Source: Microcyclospora pomicola (taxonomy: Eukaryota > Ascomycota > Dothideomycetes > Capnodiales). Taken from it: DNA of 64,000 nt. Below, piece by piece: positions 21,119 through 32,665 of this stretch (its first letter is position 1; each line of letters starts with the position of its first letter). The notes under the pieces were generated by a model. The model was not told where the DNA came from, searched no databases, and saw only the letters and a program-made list of their open reading frames with translations. Location of the stretch: contig NHNY01000032.1 of the NCBI GenBank assembly GCA_002786065.1, forward strand, positions 1 through 64,000, in the 5' to 3' direction. The translations under genes were made by a program, and so were the position numbers.

Positions 21119-24100
21119 GATGGGGTTGTGGTTTTAGTCACGTTTGATTGTGCGTGGAGAGAGCTATATCAACGGATTGGGTTGCCTTTGGTGACTCTAC
21201 CGCTGTCTCTGGGGTCTACATGTTGCTTTATAGATTGCGACAGTCACGTGTACACTGGCAGGATCCCATCACATGGACACCTGTCGCATCCTTCGATCGC
21301 CAGCTACATGTATGCTTGTGGTGTAGCACTTACTGGAGCGAGGCTGTGTAAGAGTAGAATATAGCGATGCGGTTCCGTCGCAGGGCTGAGCCACGGGACC
21401 CGACGTTCGCTTGCGCATGGACCCTTGCTGCATGACGTGAAGCGATACTTCAGACAGTGCCGTTCCATTGCCATTGCAGATCTTCTTGTGTAGTTGGGTT
21501 CATCATTTACATTCCTGGACAGAATCACAGCGATCGCCATGGCGCACAGTTTCCGGAGGAAGCTTAGCTACATGCGACGGTCTCATTTGCACCAACTGCG
21601 CATATTGGCTGCGCCAGCACAGCCCACAGGCTGATGCCCTGCCGAGCATGTCAACACAAGATTTCTCTGGATCAAGGGACTTTCACTCTGTCTACATAAC
21701 ACCAATCGTTACTTACATTCTACAGTACTAGGCGCTCACGTAACCGATCTCGCATTAGTTTGAACAAAGGAAGGCATGGTACATATACTGTACACTGTTC
21801 ACGACAAGAAAGTAGGACGACAGCCGTGCAGAATGTAGTTCTACAGATCGCTGCTTTATGGCAGTGAACGTTCGTATGACGGTCATGGTGTTGTACATAT
21901 CTATCAAGACGAAGTCCATTCCTCGCAGGAGAACAGGACTCCCTTGGCTTTGGCTGAAAGGTGCTCGAGGGTTCTTCATGTACCAAAGACAATGTGCAGT
22001 CGTCCGGATTGCCATAGCATAGACCCCACTTGTACGCAACGGCGTGCGATGCCGTCAGAGTAGTGCCACCTTCGGCCGCAGATCCGAGGACTGCCACTCG
22101 CTCTGCATGCCGCGCTACACTACCGAGATCGCTTGTCTGCCGACAGACTTCACTTCTCTGTACTCTTATTGCTACTGCACTCGCTAGGATTGTGCTGAAG
22201 GAGAAACCTTTGGTTCATCGTTGCATCACACCTCTGCGGCCATGCCTCTAACTCTGGTGATGTACCAGGTCAGCACTCCTCAAAGAAATATGGATTCAAC
22301 CTTTACCACCGGAGCGGACGCCGTGAAAATGACGGTCGAAGCGAGTGTTGAGCGTGGTGGCATTGCTTTTTGCCTCAGCATTTGTTGGAAAACCTGCTTC
22401 AGATGGCTTTACGTCGATCTGTCATTTAAGAATAGTGCCGTGTCGATCGTGATACGCTGGCCTGACTCTCCTGGCTTCGACATCGAGCGCCATGCCAAAC
22501 AATCTCCAAGAGCCAGTGCTCTGAACAGTGACCTCTAGTCCCGGAATGATGCAGGGCGAGGAAGATTTTCACGGTCACAGCGTTCGTTTCCGATTTCGGC
22601 CCTGACTGTCTCGGAACAGGGTACAGGCGAACGGCCCTGCACGATGCTGTGGATGCTATTACCCGAAGATCGTCAGGCGTGAAGCCTGGACGTACAGTCT
22701 GCGCACCAAGAATGTGCTCCCGTTCGTGGTAGGTCCTTCATTGAGCATGCAGCATGCACAGCATTCTGCGCAGCTCAATCTGTATATGGCCATCACAGCC
22801 ACTAGTCATACTTTCGACTATGTAGCGGATGCGCACACCATGATCGCCTCTCCCATTCAGGCTAAGGCTACTTGCTATGCACCCGCGGGCGTTATCTGCT
22901 GTCCGAGCTGCGTCCGTGAACTATTGGCATTACGAGCGGGATGACAAGTATTCGAGAACGAAGTCGACTTTCAAACAAATCATAGGTGGTGATAATTTGG
23001 ACTGGACTGAGCGGTGATATATAAAAATCCCGCTCCTCAACCATGCCCTGAAGTACAGCAAAGACTACTGTCCAATCAGGCTGAAAGCCAGGTGATCATC
23101 GAAAGTCCATAACACCTCCTCGATATTGAGACTAATAGTCAGCGACCAAGATCCACCTACCCAGGTCCACAGATTCCATGGCCCCATCTCTCCAGCCTCC
23201 CCCACCGGCCTGCTGATTGGCAGATGGCCAGCAGCAACTAAGTAATGTGCAAGAACCTAGGACTTGACTCCGTACGTATAGGCTGGGGGGTTCCCATGTA
23301 CTGTGACATGCACTATGATCATCTGGTCAAAATGCAACCGATATACGTACCTGTCGCTTAAGCCGCCGTCACTGTGGCATCAAATCAAACGTCGAGTACT
23401 TGTAGCCGTGTAGACTGGTAGCGAAACGGCACGGTAGCCGCGGAGATCTTCAGTAGGTTTACCTAACTCGCAGTCTTCGCTGAAGCGCGTAGATGGTCGC
23501 AAGCTCCAGGGGCAGTAAGTCGTACCTTGAGTCGGTCTTATTGTCGGCACTGTTGCTTGTTTGTTGTCTTCCTTTCGCGCTTGGCAAGATCTGGCATGCG
23601 GCATGTTGCAAGCGTTGTAGGTACAGTACGTTCGTCTCGGATATATGATACCTGCCCGCATATTCACTACATACATAGGTCAAACGTGGCCAGATATCTT
23701 TTCACGCTGCTGCTCTTCCTCGTCCAGCCACAGCTTCGACATGACTTGATCCACCATGGCAGATACTTAGAGCCCGGAAGTAAGGTGTCTTGACTCTTCC
23801 TTGTTCGTGTTTGCATAGGTAGACCATCTTGTTCCGCATACCCGATGGGGTCAATCTCCATTCGGAATGAAGTGAAGCACGAGGGGGAACGCTCGTTTCG
23901 CTTCCACGATATAAGACGGCGTGTGAGGCAGATCAAATTTGGTCGGGTTGCAGGGCATGGACAGGGAGGGGTTGTGCCGTGTGGTATGCTAGTGAAAGCA
24001 GTCTACAGGTAGCTCAGCGTTACGATCGTGAAGCAGTGAGGTTGGAAGAGATGATGAGGAAAAGCGAGGGTTGATGATACAGGAGTCATTCATTCGTGAA

Positions 24101-24177
24101 GCGCTCGCATATGGTTGAAGACGATATGATGTCGAGGGAGCCAAAACATAAGGATATCATCCACTAAGCAGAACTCG
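21119..24177. other. Gene-poor region, 3.1 kb
   Basis: Base composition is ordinary, not RIP-like. Many short frames are present, the longest about 100-125 residues on either strand, none with recognisable composition, splice continuity or family resemblance. No tRNA T-arm or 5S-like block was found. It may hold UTRs, a non-coding transcript or an old pseudogene. Confidence 0.5.
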
Positions 24178-25791
24178 TCAATCCTCGGCATTCAGACCAA
24201 ACACCTCCCTCTTCATGCGCAGATCCTCCTCTAACGCCTTGAGTTTGCTCATCTCGCGTTGGCGGAGCAGTTGATTCGTCATGTTGCCGGCTTTGACGCG
24301 GACGTTGGCGATCTCACGCTCGAGATCTGCGACTTCTTCCAGCTGCTGTGCTTTCTCGGCCGCGCGGGTTTGTGCATCCTCGTCGATGACATCAGGAGAA
24401 TCGGCGTCGTCTTCGTCGTAGTCCGATTCGTCTTCGTCCGAGGACTGACCGGCGTTCGAGGCTGGTGTCTCGATGCCCGACTCGTCGGCTATGCTGGCCT
24501 CTACTGCGGCGAAGGAGGCGGCTTGGTCGGCGATGGGTAGTGGTGAGTCGGTGATCATTTCGGCGACGGATGGCTCTTCCTCGCCAAAGGCTGCCGCCAG
24601 ATCGGCTTCGAGGTCAACGTCATCTTCAACGTCGTGGTCGGCGTCTTCACTGTCTTCGCCTTCGACAGTCTCGACCGGCTCTCCATCTGCGTCCGCATCG
24701 TCGTCGTATTGTGCCTCGGACTCATCTTCTATGTCCATCTGGTTGGGATCGTGGTCCACGACCTCGACGGTGCCTCCCGCCTTTTCAATCAATTCGTCTT
24801 CCTCCATCAGCCGCTGTACCTCTTCTTCCACATTCGCACGAGTTTTGTAGCTGGCGCGTTTTCGGAAGCGCCGCTTGCGCACCCAGTGCATGGGCGGCGT
24901 CAGACCGTGAGCGTATTGCATTGTCGCCTTGTTCACTTCACGCGGTAAAGCGTGGTTCCTCGCCTCTTCGTCGGTTTTACAAGGTCCCAAAACTAACAGC
25001 ATCTGGCAGATGTCGGAAACTTTCCACCAAGCTTTCTTGTCCCAGCTCTTCATCGATTCGACGATGCAAGGTAGGTCGACCAATATCGCAGCGTACATCT
25101 TCCCCCGAACCTTGACTACTGCGCGTCGATAATCGCCAGAGACGAACCTGATACTAACATCCGCACCATCACCAATCTTGCCCTCCTCGATTGCCTTCCG
25201 TAAGTAGTCAGCGTCATCCCCAGGTTTCATGCGGAGAATGAACCCTCTCTGCTCGGCTGGATCGATCTCGACTTCGCTATCCTCACTATCGTATCCCTCG
25301 CCTGATTTGCGCTTTGGTACAGGCCGGCCTTTGCTACTGAATAATCCTCTGAGCTTTGGCATGGTCGGTTGCTTCGAGGGCTTGATCTTGAGCCTCGGAC
25401 CACCTCCCGCCGTGAGTGGTGTCGCAGAGCGGTCGCCAGATGGGGCAGCTGTGGGAGGCTTGATTTTGAGTGACGGTTTGCGTTGAAGTTGTCCTCCATC
25501 TTGTACTCTCTTTGCCGCCGGCGAGATATCATCGTTGGCCGTGCGCTTCTTTCCCAAGATGAGCTTCTTTGTCCCATCGTTGGTGGTCTTGTTGCGCTGG
25601 ACTTGAGGCTTCGAGGACGACATGTTTCCGGAAGATTGCTCCGCTACAGGTGTCGGTGGCAGCGATGAGCTTCCCAGCTTGAGCTTGACTATCTTGTTGA
25701 CTGGGGTGGAAGCTGCTGGTGTCAGGGGAGTGCCATCGCCATCACGTGCTGCTGGCGGCTTCGGACCACCAAGCTTGAGTTTCAGAGACAT
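24178..25791 (-). CDS. TAF7: TFIID subunit TAF7
   Basis: Single exon of 537 residues. The TAFII55 N-terminal domain occupies about residues 180-345: RGFILRMKP, DADYLRKAIEEG, RRAVVKVRGKMYAAILVDLPCIVE and SMKSWDKKAWWKVSDICQMLLV. The last block, with Leu-Pro-Cys-Ile-Val-Glu, is diagnostic. Before it is a long basic/Pro-rich head with repeated KLKLG and LKIKP motifs. After it is a highly acidic region (about 350-470), then a C-terminal coiled-coil stretch (about 480-530). TAF7 is a nuclear subunit of the general transcription factor TFIID, binding TAF1 and restraining its activity until initiation. Fungal homologues are larger than the human protein because of the acidic and basic extensions, as here. 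It is divergent from the ankyrin gene. Confidence 0.93.
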   Translation of the reverse strand: MSLKLKLGGPKPPAARDGDGTPLTPAASTPVNKIVKLKLGSSSLPPTPVAEQSSGNMSSSKPQVQRNKTTNDGTKKLILGKKRTANDDISPAAKRVQDGGQLQRKPSLKIKPPTAAPSGDRSATPLTAGGGPRLKIKPSKQPTMPKLRGLFSSKGRPVPKRKSGEGYDSEDSEVEIDPAEQRGFILRMKPGDDADYLRKAIEEGKIGDGADVSIRFVSGDYRRAVVKVRGKMYAAILVDLPCIVESMKSWDKKAWWKVSDICQMLLVLGPCKTDEEARNHALPREVNKATMQYAHGLTPPMHWVRKRRFRKRASYKTRANVEEEVQRLMEEDELIEKAGGTVEVVDHDPNQMDIEDESEAQYDDDADADGEPVETVEGEDSEDADHDVEDDVDLEADLAAAFGEEEPSVAEMITDSPLPIADQAASFAAVEASIADESGIETPASNAGQSSDEDESDYDEDDADSPDVIDEDAQTRAAEKAQQLEEVADLEREIANVRVKAGNMTNQLLRQREMSKLKALEEDLRMKREVFGLNAED

Positions 25792-27147
25792 GTCGACAGT
25801 GACGAGCTGAAGGTATCGGCCGAGGTTGTGTTCACGGGAAGTGCTTTCGATCAGGCCATGGGCTCGTCGCCTGTACGCGAGGTCGTACGGCCGGATCAGC
25901 CGTCAGCAGTGAGCCGAATAGATAGGTCGAACGAAGAAGCGGTGTCGGTGTGAGGTGATATTCGAGAGGGTAGAGTGGCGGAGTCTGGCTCGATGTCACT
26001 GTCGTTGCTCACCACGTTGTGTGTGATGTCGTTGTACTATGATCGTTGTCCGCAGTTGATCGGCTGCTGGCGTGACTCGGATCTGATCCGGCAGCCCTAT
26101 GAAACGCTGTTCGCATGTGGTCAGATCTTGGCTGACTCAGGCGACCGACGCGGGCGCACGTGCTTTATCATGACACTCCATCAAACGAATCTTCACTTCA
26201 CTCTTTACCTGGCGACAATAGTCCTGTATCATGCATGAGGTATCCCTATCCTTAACCTTGTTGACCTTTCGGTGCTACTCATCCACGCTGTCATCAAATC
26301 TCTTGTGTAATGCTCGAATCACAATTTGCGTCTCTGGTCATCAATACTGCGAATGAGATACGACCTACCCTGCAAGCTGGGAGAGCATTCAGTATCGCGC
26401 AAACGACCGGGGATCATGAAGCACAGCCCCAATGCCTGTAGCATACGCATTCTGTACCACGGCAGAAGGCTAGACGTGCGCTGCAGGGATTCCAAGGGCC
26501 TGCAATATTGATCCTCCAAGATTTCGCGGCTGAGCAGCTCGCTGGCTGCATTAGCCTGTATCCGCGGGGTATCGCACACCGCGCCCAAACCGCTGTTCCT
26601 CTGCAAAACTCGCCCAGTTCCCCCCCTGGCGCACCTGAACTGGCGGATTTGACCAGCGACGACAGCGGCACCAATCTCCATCACGCACAAGGCTGTGCTG
26701 GAGTTTGGCCCCCATACGACCATCGCGATGTCACATCTCCACGCGCTAGCACGTATGCGATGATTGCTCTCCCTGTCAGTCCAAGCCATCAACCCGCGGG
26801 CTGGCCAAACGCCTAGCCTTTTCCCACCCGAACGGACTGCTGTAGGTATGAGGTGTTGCACCCAGCATATGTTTCTTGTCTCTCCTGATATCACATGTCC
26901 CTGACTCCCAACAAACCTGGGCTATGTTCATAACAGAAGTCTACCACCAGCCAGATGCAACCCGACCCTGACATCCACCTGAAGCTTCCTTGCTATATTA
27001 CTCGAGTGCTCTCCTGTCTTTCAACTCTTCTCTTCCTGAAACGGACCGTACATCACACTCCTCCACAAACATTCCCATCTCATCTACTGGAGACTTGAAC
27101 ACGCGCACGCTCCAACTTCGACTGACTACACCTCACGTTACCTCGCA
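25792..27147. promoter_or_regulatory. Divergent intergenic region, TAF7 and ankyrin genes
   Basis: About 1.36 kb between divergent starts. A CT-rich leader precedes the ankyrin start (about 27005-27120). A minus-strand frame at 26319-26894 is open but has no recognisable composition and was not accepted as a gene. Confidence 0.5.
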
Positions 27148-28251
27148 ATGGGCTACGAGACAATGGCCGCGTGGGACCGGTTCCAATGCTCCGACTTTCA
27201 CAGTCAGGTCCAAAGACGGCTGGTCGCCTTGAGAAAGCCACGTGAACCACATCGGCAGAATTCTTCTTGGAGGGGAAGTGTCAGGATCGGACCTTTCAAT
27301 GCCAAAACAGAAAATCACTACCGGAAGGAAGCTCGTGTGCCGTTGTCCCCCATCCACGAAGGCGTGCCCTGCTTCAATCATGCCACCTCGACATGGAGTG
27401 CCCCACAGTCACCCAGCAGCCTCTCAACACAGTCCTCACCAGTTAGCTCGCCTCCTCAGTCGCCTGGCGGAGTCATGACCTATGAGATGGAGGCATGCAA
27501 TCCTGCCTGTCAATTACCTGATAAGAATCCAAATCGATATGCCGACAAGCTATATGCTGCAGCGTGTGCTGGTGACGTTATACACGTTTCTCAGCTGCTC
27601 AGTCTTGGGGCATCGGTGAATGCTCCAACGACGATAGATGGGCTATTCACGGCATTCAAGCCTGCCAAACCTGGTAAGCTGTCGCCATGCGCTGGAGCGG
27701 CCGCACATGGCCAGATCCATGTGGTCCAACAGCTTCTTGCTTGTGGTGCACACATCAACCCCGATGCCAATTGTTCAAGTTCTTCGCCATTACATGAAGC
27801 GTGTAGATACGACCAATTTGAGGTTGCGCAGTATCTTCTTGCAGCAGGAGCAGACGTCAATCTCAACAATAGCTACAACTCTACGCCCCTCATGTACGCC
27901 GTGAAACATGGCTCTCCAAGCCTTGTCTGCTTGATCTTGTCATATAAGCCCGATATGGACATGCTCTCATTCATTGGCGCTGCGGCCATCCACTGGGCAG
28001 TCTGGCCGGGAAGGACCGACGTCCTGGAACTGCTGCTTGCCGCGGGAGCCGACATCAACCATTCGATGTTGAACGGATATACGCCTTTGCATTGTGCAGC
28101 GGTGGGGGCGCAGCTCGAGATTGCCCGATGTCTATTGCGAAACGGTGCGGACACTACATCCGAGGACCAAGATGGTCTGACGGCTCTGGGCGTTGCGGAG
28201 CAGAACGGCCATACAGACATTGCCAGAATCATCAGGGAGGCGACAGTATAG
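27148..28251 (+). CDS. Ankyrin-repeat protein
   Basis: Single exon of 367 residues. The first ~125 residues are Ser/Pro-rich and probably disordered (WSAPQSPSSLSTQSSPVSSPPQSP). About six ankyrin repeats follow from residue ~130 to the end, with typical A-A-x-x-G-x-x-x-x-V-x-x-L-L-x-x-G-A elements: AAACAGDVIHVSQLLSLGA, GAAAHGQIHVVQQLLACGA, LHEACRYDQFEVAQYLLAAGA, LMYAVKHG, IHWAVWPGRTDVLELLLAAGA, LHCAAVGAQLEIARCLLRNGA and LGVAEQNGHTDIARIIREA. The repeats are a protein-binding scaffold; no catalytic or membrane part is present. Partner and process cannot be inferred. Confidence 0.88.
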   Translation: MGYETMAAWDRFQCSDFHSQVQRRLVALRKPREPHRQNSSWRGSVRIGPFNAKTENHYRKEARVPLSPIHEGVPCFNHATSTWSAPQSPSSLSTQSSPVSSPPQSPGGVMTYEMEACNPACQLPDKNPNRYADKLYAAACAGDVIHVSQLLSLGASVNAPTTIDGLFTAFKPAKPGKLSPCAGAAAHGQIHVVQQLLACGAHINPDANCSSSSPLHEACRYDQFEVAQYLLAAGADVNLNNSYNSTPLMYAVKHGSPSLVCLILSYKPDMDMLSFIGAAAIHWAVWPGRTDVLELLLAAGADINHSMLNGYTPLHCAAVGAQLEIARCLLRNGADTTSEDQDGLTALGVAEQNGHTDIARIIREATV

Positions 28252-28698
28252 TGAAGATGGCCATTTGTGAACTACCAAGGTGGGATTTCGTATAGCGTTT
28301 AAGCATGGCGTTGTTGGAGAGTTTGGGCCACGATTTATGATATCATGATTGATGAAATGAACAGCCGTCAATCTGGCGGCTTCTTTGGTATACATTCAGT
28401 CTACTACCTTAGCACATGCGATGATGTCCTTCGCAGGTTGACTTTCACGTGTCAGAAATGTCTGTCTCTTGTCCCAGTACTAGCGTGAAGCTTGGACCCT
28501 AGCATTGTGTTGTAGTGCTTCATGTCTCTGCACGTTCATGTCGATCGATACACACTCACGAAACAACTACAACTGTACCGCCCGGCTTTACTTGGACAGC
28601 TCTACGGATCACACGTTCCACCCGACACAATGACACTACGATAAACGGCACCAAACCCTCGACATCTCCACAACAATCCACTTCACAATCCACACATC
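28252..28698. other. Intergenic, upstream of TAF3-like gene
   Basis: About 450 bp holding the ankyrin gene 3' flank and a CA/CT-rich leader before 28699. No feature beyond a probable promoter. Confidence 0.5.
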
Positions 28699-29484
28699 AT
28701 GACCTCGCAATCCCACGACCTCCATCGCGCCCTGCTCCGCCCTTTCATCATCCACACTCTCCGCGCCGCCGGCTTCCACAGCACCCGCCCGTCGGTCCTC
28801 GACACCTTGACCAACCTCGCCGAGCGCCATCTGCTCCTGCTCAGCTCGACGGTAGCCGAGATCGCGGTCCAGGCGCACAACGAGCCGATCCCCAGCGTGA
28901 GCGACGTGCGCCACGCGCTGACTGAATGCGGCGTCCTTCAGTCTGTCAGCAGCGCTGGCGAGGAGAGCTGGTGTGAGATCCTGCGCACGCCGGTCGAGGC
29001 GCTGGCGGAGGAGGGCGGCGGGCTGGAGCGCGCGCGGCGCGAGAAGCGGAAGCGCGACGAGGCGGATACGGCGGACGTGCGGGAATTTGCGACGTGGTTG
29101 GACGGACGCACATATGCGGAGATCAAGCGGGTGGCGGGGCGAGGGGTGGAGAGCGGTGGGGTTGGCGTGGGCGGAGGAGTGGTGCAGATGGAGGACTTCC
29201 TGACGGGGCTGAAGAAGAAGATGGGCAAGGGCGGGATCGTGGATGAGGCGCGGTTGGCCGGCACGGTGCTCGGCGAGCAAGTGGCGGGCGAGGAGGGAGA
29301 GGTGGTGGTGGAGGGAGGGCCGGTGGGGAGAGTGAGGGATTGGAGACCGAGTGTGCAGCAACAGCATTACCTCGAGCGGCAGGTAGGTGAGGCGAAGAGG
29401 GTCAAGATGGAGGATCCAGGGCTAGGGGGCAGAGAAGCGCTGGACAGCCATGCGAGTGGGAACATGGTGGTCGATGCTGTGTGA
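28699..29484 (+). CDS. TAF3-like Bromo_TP histone-fold protein
   Basis: Single exon of 261 residues. Residues ~5-85 form a histone-fold domain of the bromodomain-associated (Bromo_TP) type: LHRALLRPFIIHTLRAAGF, RPSVLDTLTNLAERHLLLLSS, EIAVQAHNEPIPSVSDVRHAL. This is the fold by which TAF3 pairs with TAF10 in TFIID; TAF8 has a similar one. A low-complexity, Glu/Gly/Arg-rich remainder follows with DFLTGLKKKMGKGG and DWRPSVQQQHYLERQ. There is no PHD finger, as is usual for fungal TAF3 homologues. Nuclear location is expected. TAF3 is favoured over TAF8 by length and lack of a clear TAF8 C-terminal domain, but TAF8 remains possible. Another TFIID subunit, TAF7, is encoded under 3 kb away. Confidence 0.75.
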   Translation: MTSQSHDLHRALLRPFIIHTLRAAGFHSTRPSVLDTLTNLAERHLLLLSSTVAEIAVQAHNEPIPSVSDVRHALTECGVLQSVSSAGEESWCEILRTPVEALAEEGGGLERARREKRKRDEADTADVREFATWLDGRTYAEIKRVAGRGVESGGVGVGGGVVQMEDFLTGLKKKMGKGGIVDEARLAGTVLGEQVAGEEGEVVVEGGPVGRVRDWRPSVQQQHYLERQVGEAKRVKMEDPGLGGREALDSHASGNMVVDAV

Positions 29485-30911
29485 GAGTCTGTAAGATCAA
29501 GGCAGCAGGCATGCTGAGTTCTATATATTTAGCGAAGGCGTTGGAGGAGTCACGGATTATAAGACCGTCTTCTCCGTGATCGAGAAGATGTGGCTTTGCA
29601 AGACCACTCGTCAATAGATTCAATATTGTATACCGTACCTACTTCGGAACTTCGTATCTGGCCGTTCTGATTCCAAGCCCCTGCAACCGACTTCTCGGTG
29701 TTGTCTCGGACTTCTGATGCAGATACTGTAGAGCTAATATATTAACCGGGTCCACTCTGGTCTTTGAAGGAATAGGAATGAGTGGGCATCATTCTTGTAG
29801 CAACAGACTGTATAGGTATCTACGCCAAGGCGTGAAAGCCATGACAAGGCAAGACAGTAGTACTTGTATCAGTCCTACAGCCACTGATTCCTCGTCACTC
29901 TGAAGCTGAGAAGGTCTGAGCCGAGCTATGCCGTTAGATGCCTATAGATACCCTTGACGTTAGATACGTAAGGGTCGATGGACTCGACGACGAGTACAGA
30001 ATGGAGGCTTCTTTCGGTGGGCCTACTAGATCACGTCGTGGGTAGCCCTCATGGCCAAGATATTTAGTGTGGGATGTTAGGAAGTGAGGTCGGAATAGGA
30101 CGCGTTCACGAGTCTTGGGATTTAAAGCGAATAGTTCATGTTGCCATTGCAGATCGTCCTGGTCGACGTCGTCCAGTGGATCGTTTCTGCACGAGTGTCT
30201 ATGATCGACTGGAACGAGTAAAGGAAATGCGAATTGGTAGATCATCACAAGGACGAGTGTAGGCGTTCAGTAATGGCCGTACGACGTGTGTACCTGACAT
30301 GTACGTACTACAAACCCTGCGCGGATTTTCTTCTGACGTGGGGTTTGGTGTTGGGCTGCTTGCGACTTCGGGTCGTGCTGGACTCGAAGATTTACCGCGG
30401 TGCAACATCTTCAAAGTCGCGCAACCCAGTGAAACATATTTCCAGAAATTCTTTCTGCTTGACCGCCTCTCGCCTCGATCCCTTCCTCCTGCTTCTCACC
30501 TCCTCCTCGACGTGGAAGGAGACTCACCGCCTGTCATGCTGTCTCGATAGCATCACCCGACCCGCTCTCATTGTTCACCCTGCACAGTCTACACCTTGCG
30601 CACGTCGACATCGCATGCCAGGTCCGCCGCACATGCACAGTCTCATGTGAAGGGGACGAGTGGAAGAGACTTGCTGTTCACGGTCGACGTGCGGGTCCAG
30701 GACAAACACCAACACATGCATAGCCACCGGAGAACGAACGAGCACACAATTTTGGGCCCCAAGGCAAACACTGCGCCGTTCGTCAGCAGGGCCAGGCATA
30801 TAATACGTGGACTGGCAACACGGGTTACACGAGCATCTTCAGTGGCACAGACTCAAGTTCACTTGCGACATTTGCGAAGAATCTCGTTCCCTTCACTCCA
30901 CTGTCGCTATC
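29485..30911. other. Intergenic, upstream of mitochondrial carrier
   Basis: About 1.4 kb. The final ~300 bp is probably the promoter and leader of the carrier. Short frames only; nothing else supported. Confidence 0.5.
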
Positions 30912-31940
30912 ATGGATCTCAAAACACCCCCCTCCACGTTCGATACCCCTGCATCGTCAACATCAACGACTACCGTCATGGTCGAGTCCGTCCAGATTGC
31001 AACGGAGAAGGCGGCTGAAGGCTGGAAAGATATTGTGTTCGGTAGCTTCGCTGGGACTGTAGGCAAGGTTGTCGAGTACCCCTTTGACACGGTGAAGGTC
31101 CGCTTGCAGTCCCAACCGGACCATCTTCCTCTTCGCTACAAGGGTCCGATCGATTGCTTCCAACAGAGCTTCCAACAGGGAGGCATTCGAGGACTCTACA
31201 ACGGCGTGAGTGCGCCATTGTTCGGTGCGGCTCTTGAAACGGCGTCGCTGTTCTACACCTACAATCTCTCACAAGAACTGTTACGTTCAACTTTCTACCC
31301 AACGATGCGGAACTCGGACACTCTGCCGCTCTACGCCAAGGCCGGCGCCGGTGCCATGTCTGGAGGACTCACTTCCCTCATTCTCACGCCCATTGAGCTG
31401 GTCAAATGTCGAATGCAGGCTCCGGTTCAATCAAGCGTAGATCTCACGCTCACTCGAGGTGGACCTGGTGGCACACCCTTATCACCATTCACGGTCATTT
31501 CCGACATCTTCCGTCGAGAAGGCTTGAAGGGTTTCTGGCGTGGCCAGCTTGGCACTTTCCTGCGTGAGACGGGTGGCTCCGCCGCCTGGTTCGGCGGGTA
31601 CGAGGCGACATCTTCCTACTGCAAAGCACGACTTGCCAAGCTGCAGCAGAAGGACATTCGAGAGGTCGAGTTGCCGGTCCTACAGAGCATGGCGTCCGGT
31701 GCGATCGCCGGCATGGCCTACAATTTCCTCTTCTTCCCCGCCGACACGATCAAGTCGAAGATCCAAACAGGAGAGCTCACGTCCGTGCGACCGACGTTCA
31801 TGAATGTCGGGCGAGAGCTGTATCGTGTGCACGGCTTGAAGGGATTGTATCGTGGCTGCGGCATCACCGTGGCGAGGAGCGCGCCTAGCTCGGCCCTCAT
31901 CTTCACGATCATGGAGTACCTCAAGAAGACTTTTGCTTGA
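30912..31940 (+). CDS. Mitochondrial ornithine-type carrier (Arg-13/Ort1 family)
   Basis: Single exon; from the ATG at 30912 it gives 342 residues. Three tandem carrier repeats carry the signatures PFDTVKVR (about residue 57), PIELVKCR and PADTIKSK, with the following GLYNG / GFWRG / GLYRG elements. FGSFAGTVGKVVEYPFDTVKVRLQ and the RETGGSAAWFGGYE segment resemble the fungal arginine-13/ORT1 ornithine carriers rather than other SLC25 members. Such carriers exchange ornithine between the matrix and cytosol during arginine synthesis and sit in the inner mitochondrial membrane. The open frame runs further upstream, but the 30912 start gives the normal family length. A basic-amino-acid or carnitine-like substrate is possible without a tree. 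Confidence 0.85.
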   Translation: MDLKTPPSTFDTPASSTSTTTVMVESVQIATEKAAEGWKDIVFGSFAGTVGKVVEYPFDTVKVRLQSQPDHLPLRYKGPIDCFQQSFQQGGIRGLYNGVSAPLFGAALETASLFYTYNLSQELLRSTFYPTMRNSDTLPLYAKAGAGAMSGGLTSLILTPIELVKCRMQAPVQSSVDLTLTRGGPGGTPLSPFTVISDIFRREGLKGFWRGQLGTFLRETGGSAAWFGGYEATSSYCKARLAKLQQKDIREVELPVLQSMASGAIAGMAYNFLFFPADTIKSKIQTGELTSVRPTFMNVGRELYRVHGLKGLYRGCGITVARSAPSSALIFTIMEYLKKTFA

Positions 31941-32665
31941 TTTCAGAAACACATTCAGACCACGGCCCCTAATGTAGATGTGGCGCTGGTATCTTGGACA
32001 TTTTCAGGGCAAAAGTCTCAGCATCTGACATTGCAGCAAACCACGGCTTCACCATGAGTTCATCATTGCATATACAGGCGTACATGGGTTTAGCATTATC
32101 ATCATACTAAGCATGGGTTAGGTCCCATACGGGAGCAAAATGGATTTAGCATCATCATTAGACGCCAGTCGGTCTCGGTGGGAATAGCTGAGACCAGGTA
32201 GGCTGGATTTATCATAGACATGAATATCAAACGACGGTTACGATCTTCCATGCTTCACTTTTATTCTCCGATTACCTTCGTGGTTCTTCGTGTATATCTT
32301 CACAATCTACTTGCTCATGTATGTCATGAGGAGAGCGTGCATGAGTGCTGAGGTAGAGCAACTGATATGGTTTAGGCGAGTTCTGTTACAGTGTCGAGGT
32401 AAGGCAGTATAACTGTTCGTGAGTACTCATGGAATTGGTCAAATATGAATACAGGTGACACGGCATTTGAAGATGGCAACAGCTGTTATAAGAATTGATT
32501 CAAAGCAGTAGAGAAGTACTGCTCTCGCAATGTATAGGTGTATCGTTCGCCGGAAAATGAATTAGGTATTATAAAGGACCCAATGACGGGGTACCGATTT
32601 CATTATACTCAAGTCCAACCACCTCAATGAAACTTCATGCCACGTAACCACGACACACTCATCAA
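31941..32665. other. Intergenic between convergent genes
   Basis: About 725 bp, moderately AT-rich, with 3' ends from both sides. No gene or repeat supported. Confidence 0.6.

Noticed and set aside
22221-22538. 105-codon plus-strand frame in the 21-24 kb gap
   Set aside because: Begins at an ordinary ATG but has no homology clue, no splice signals and unremarkable composition.
24259-25115. Plus-strand frames over the TAF7 gene
   Set aside because: Shadows of the acidic and basic low-complexity parts of TAF7 on the opposite strand.
26319-26894. 191-codon minus-strand frame
   Set aside because: No recognisable composition, family motif or splice support; lies in a divergent promoter region.
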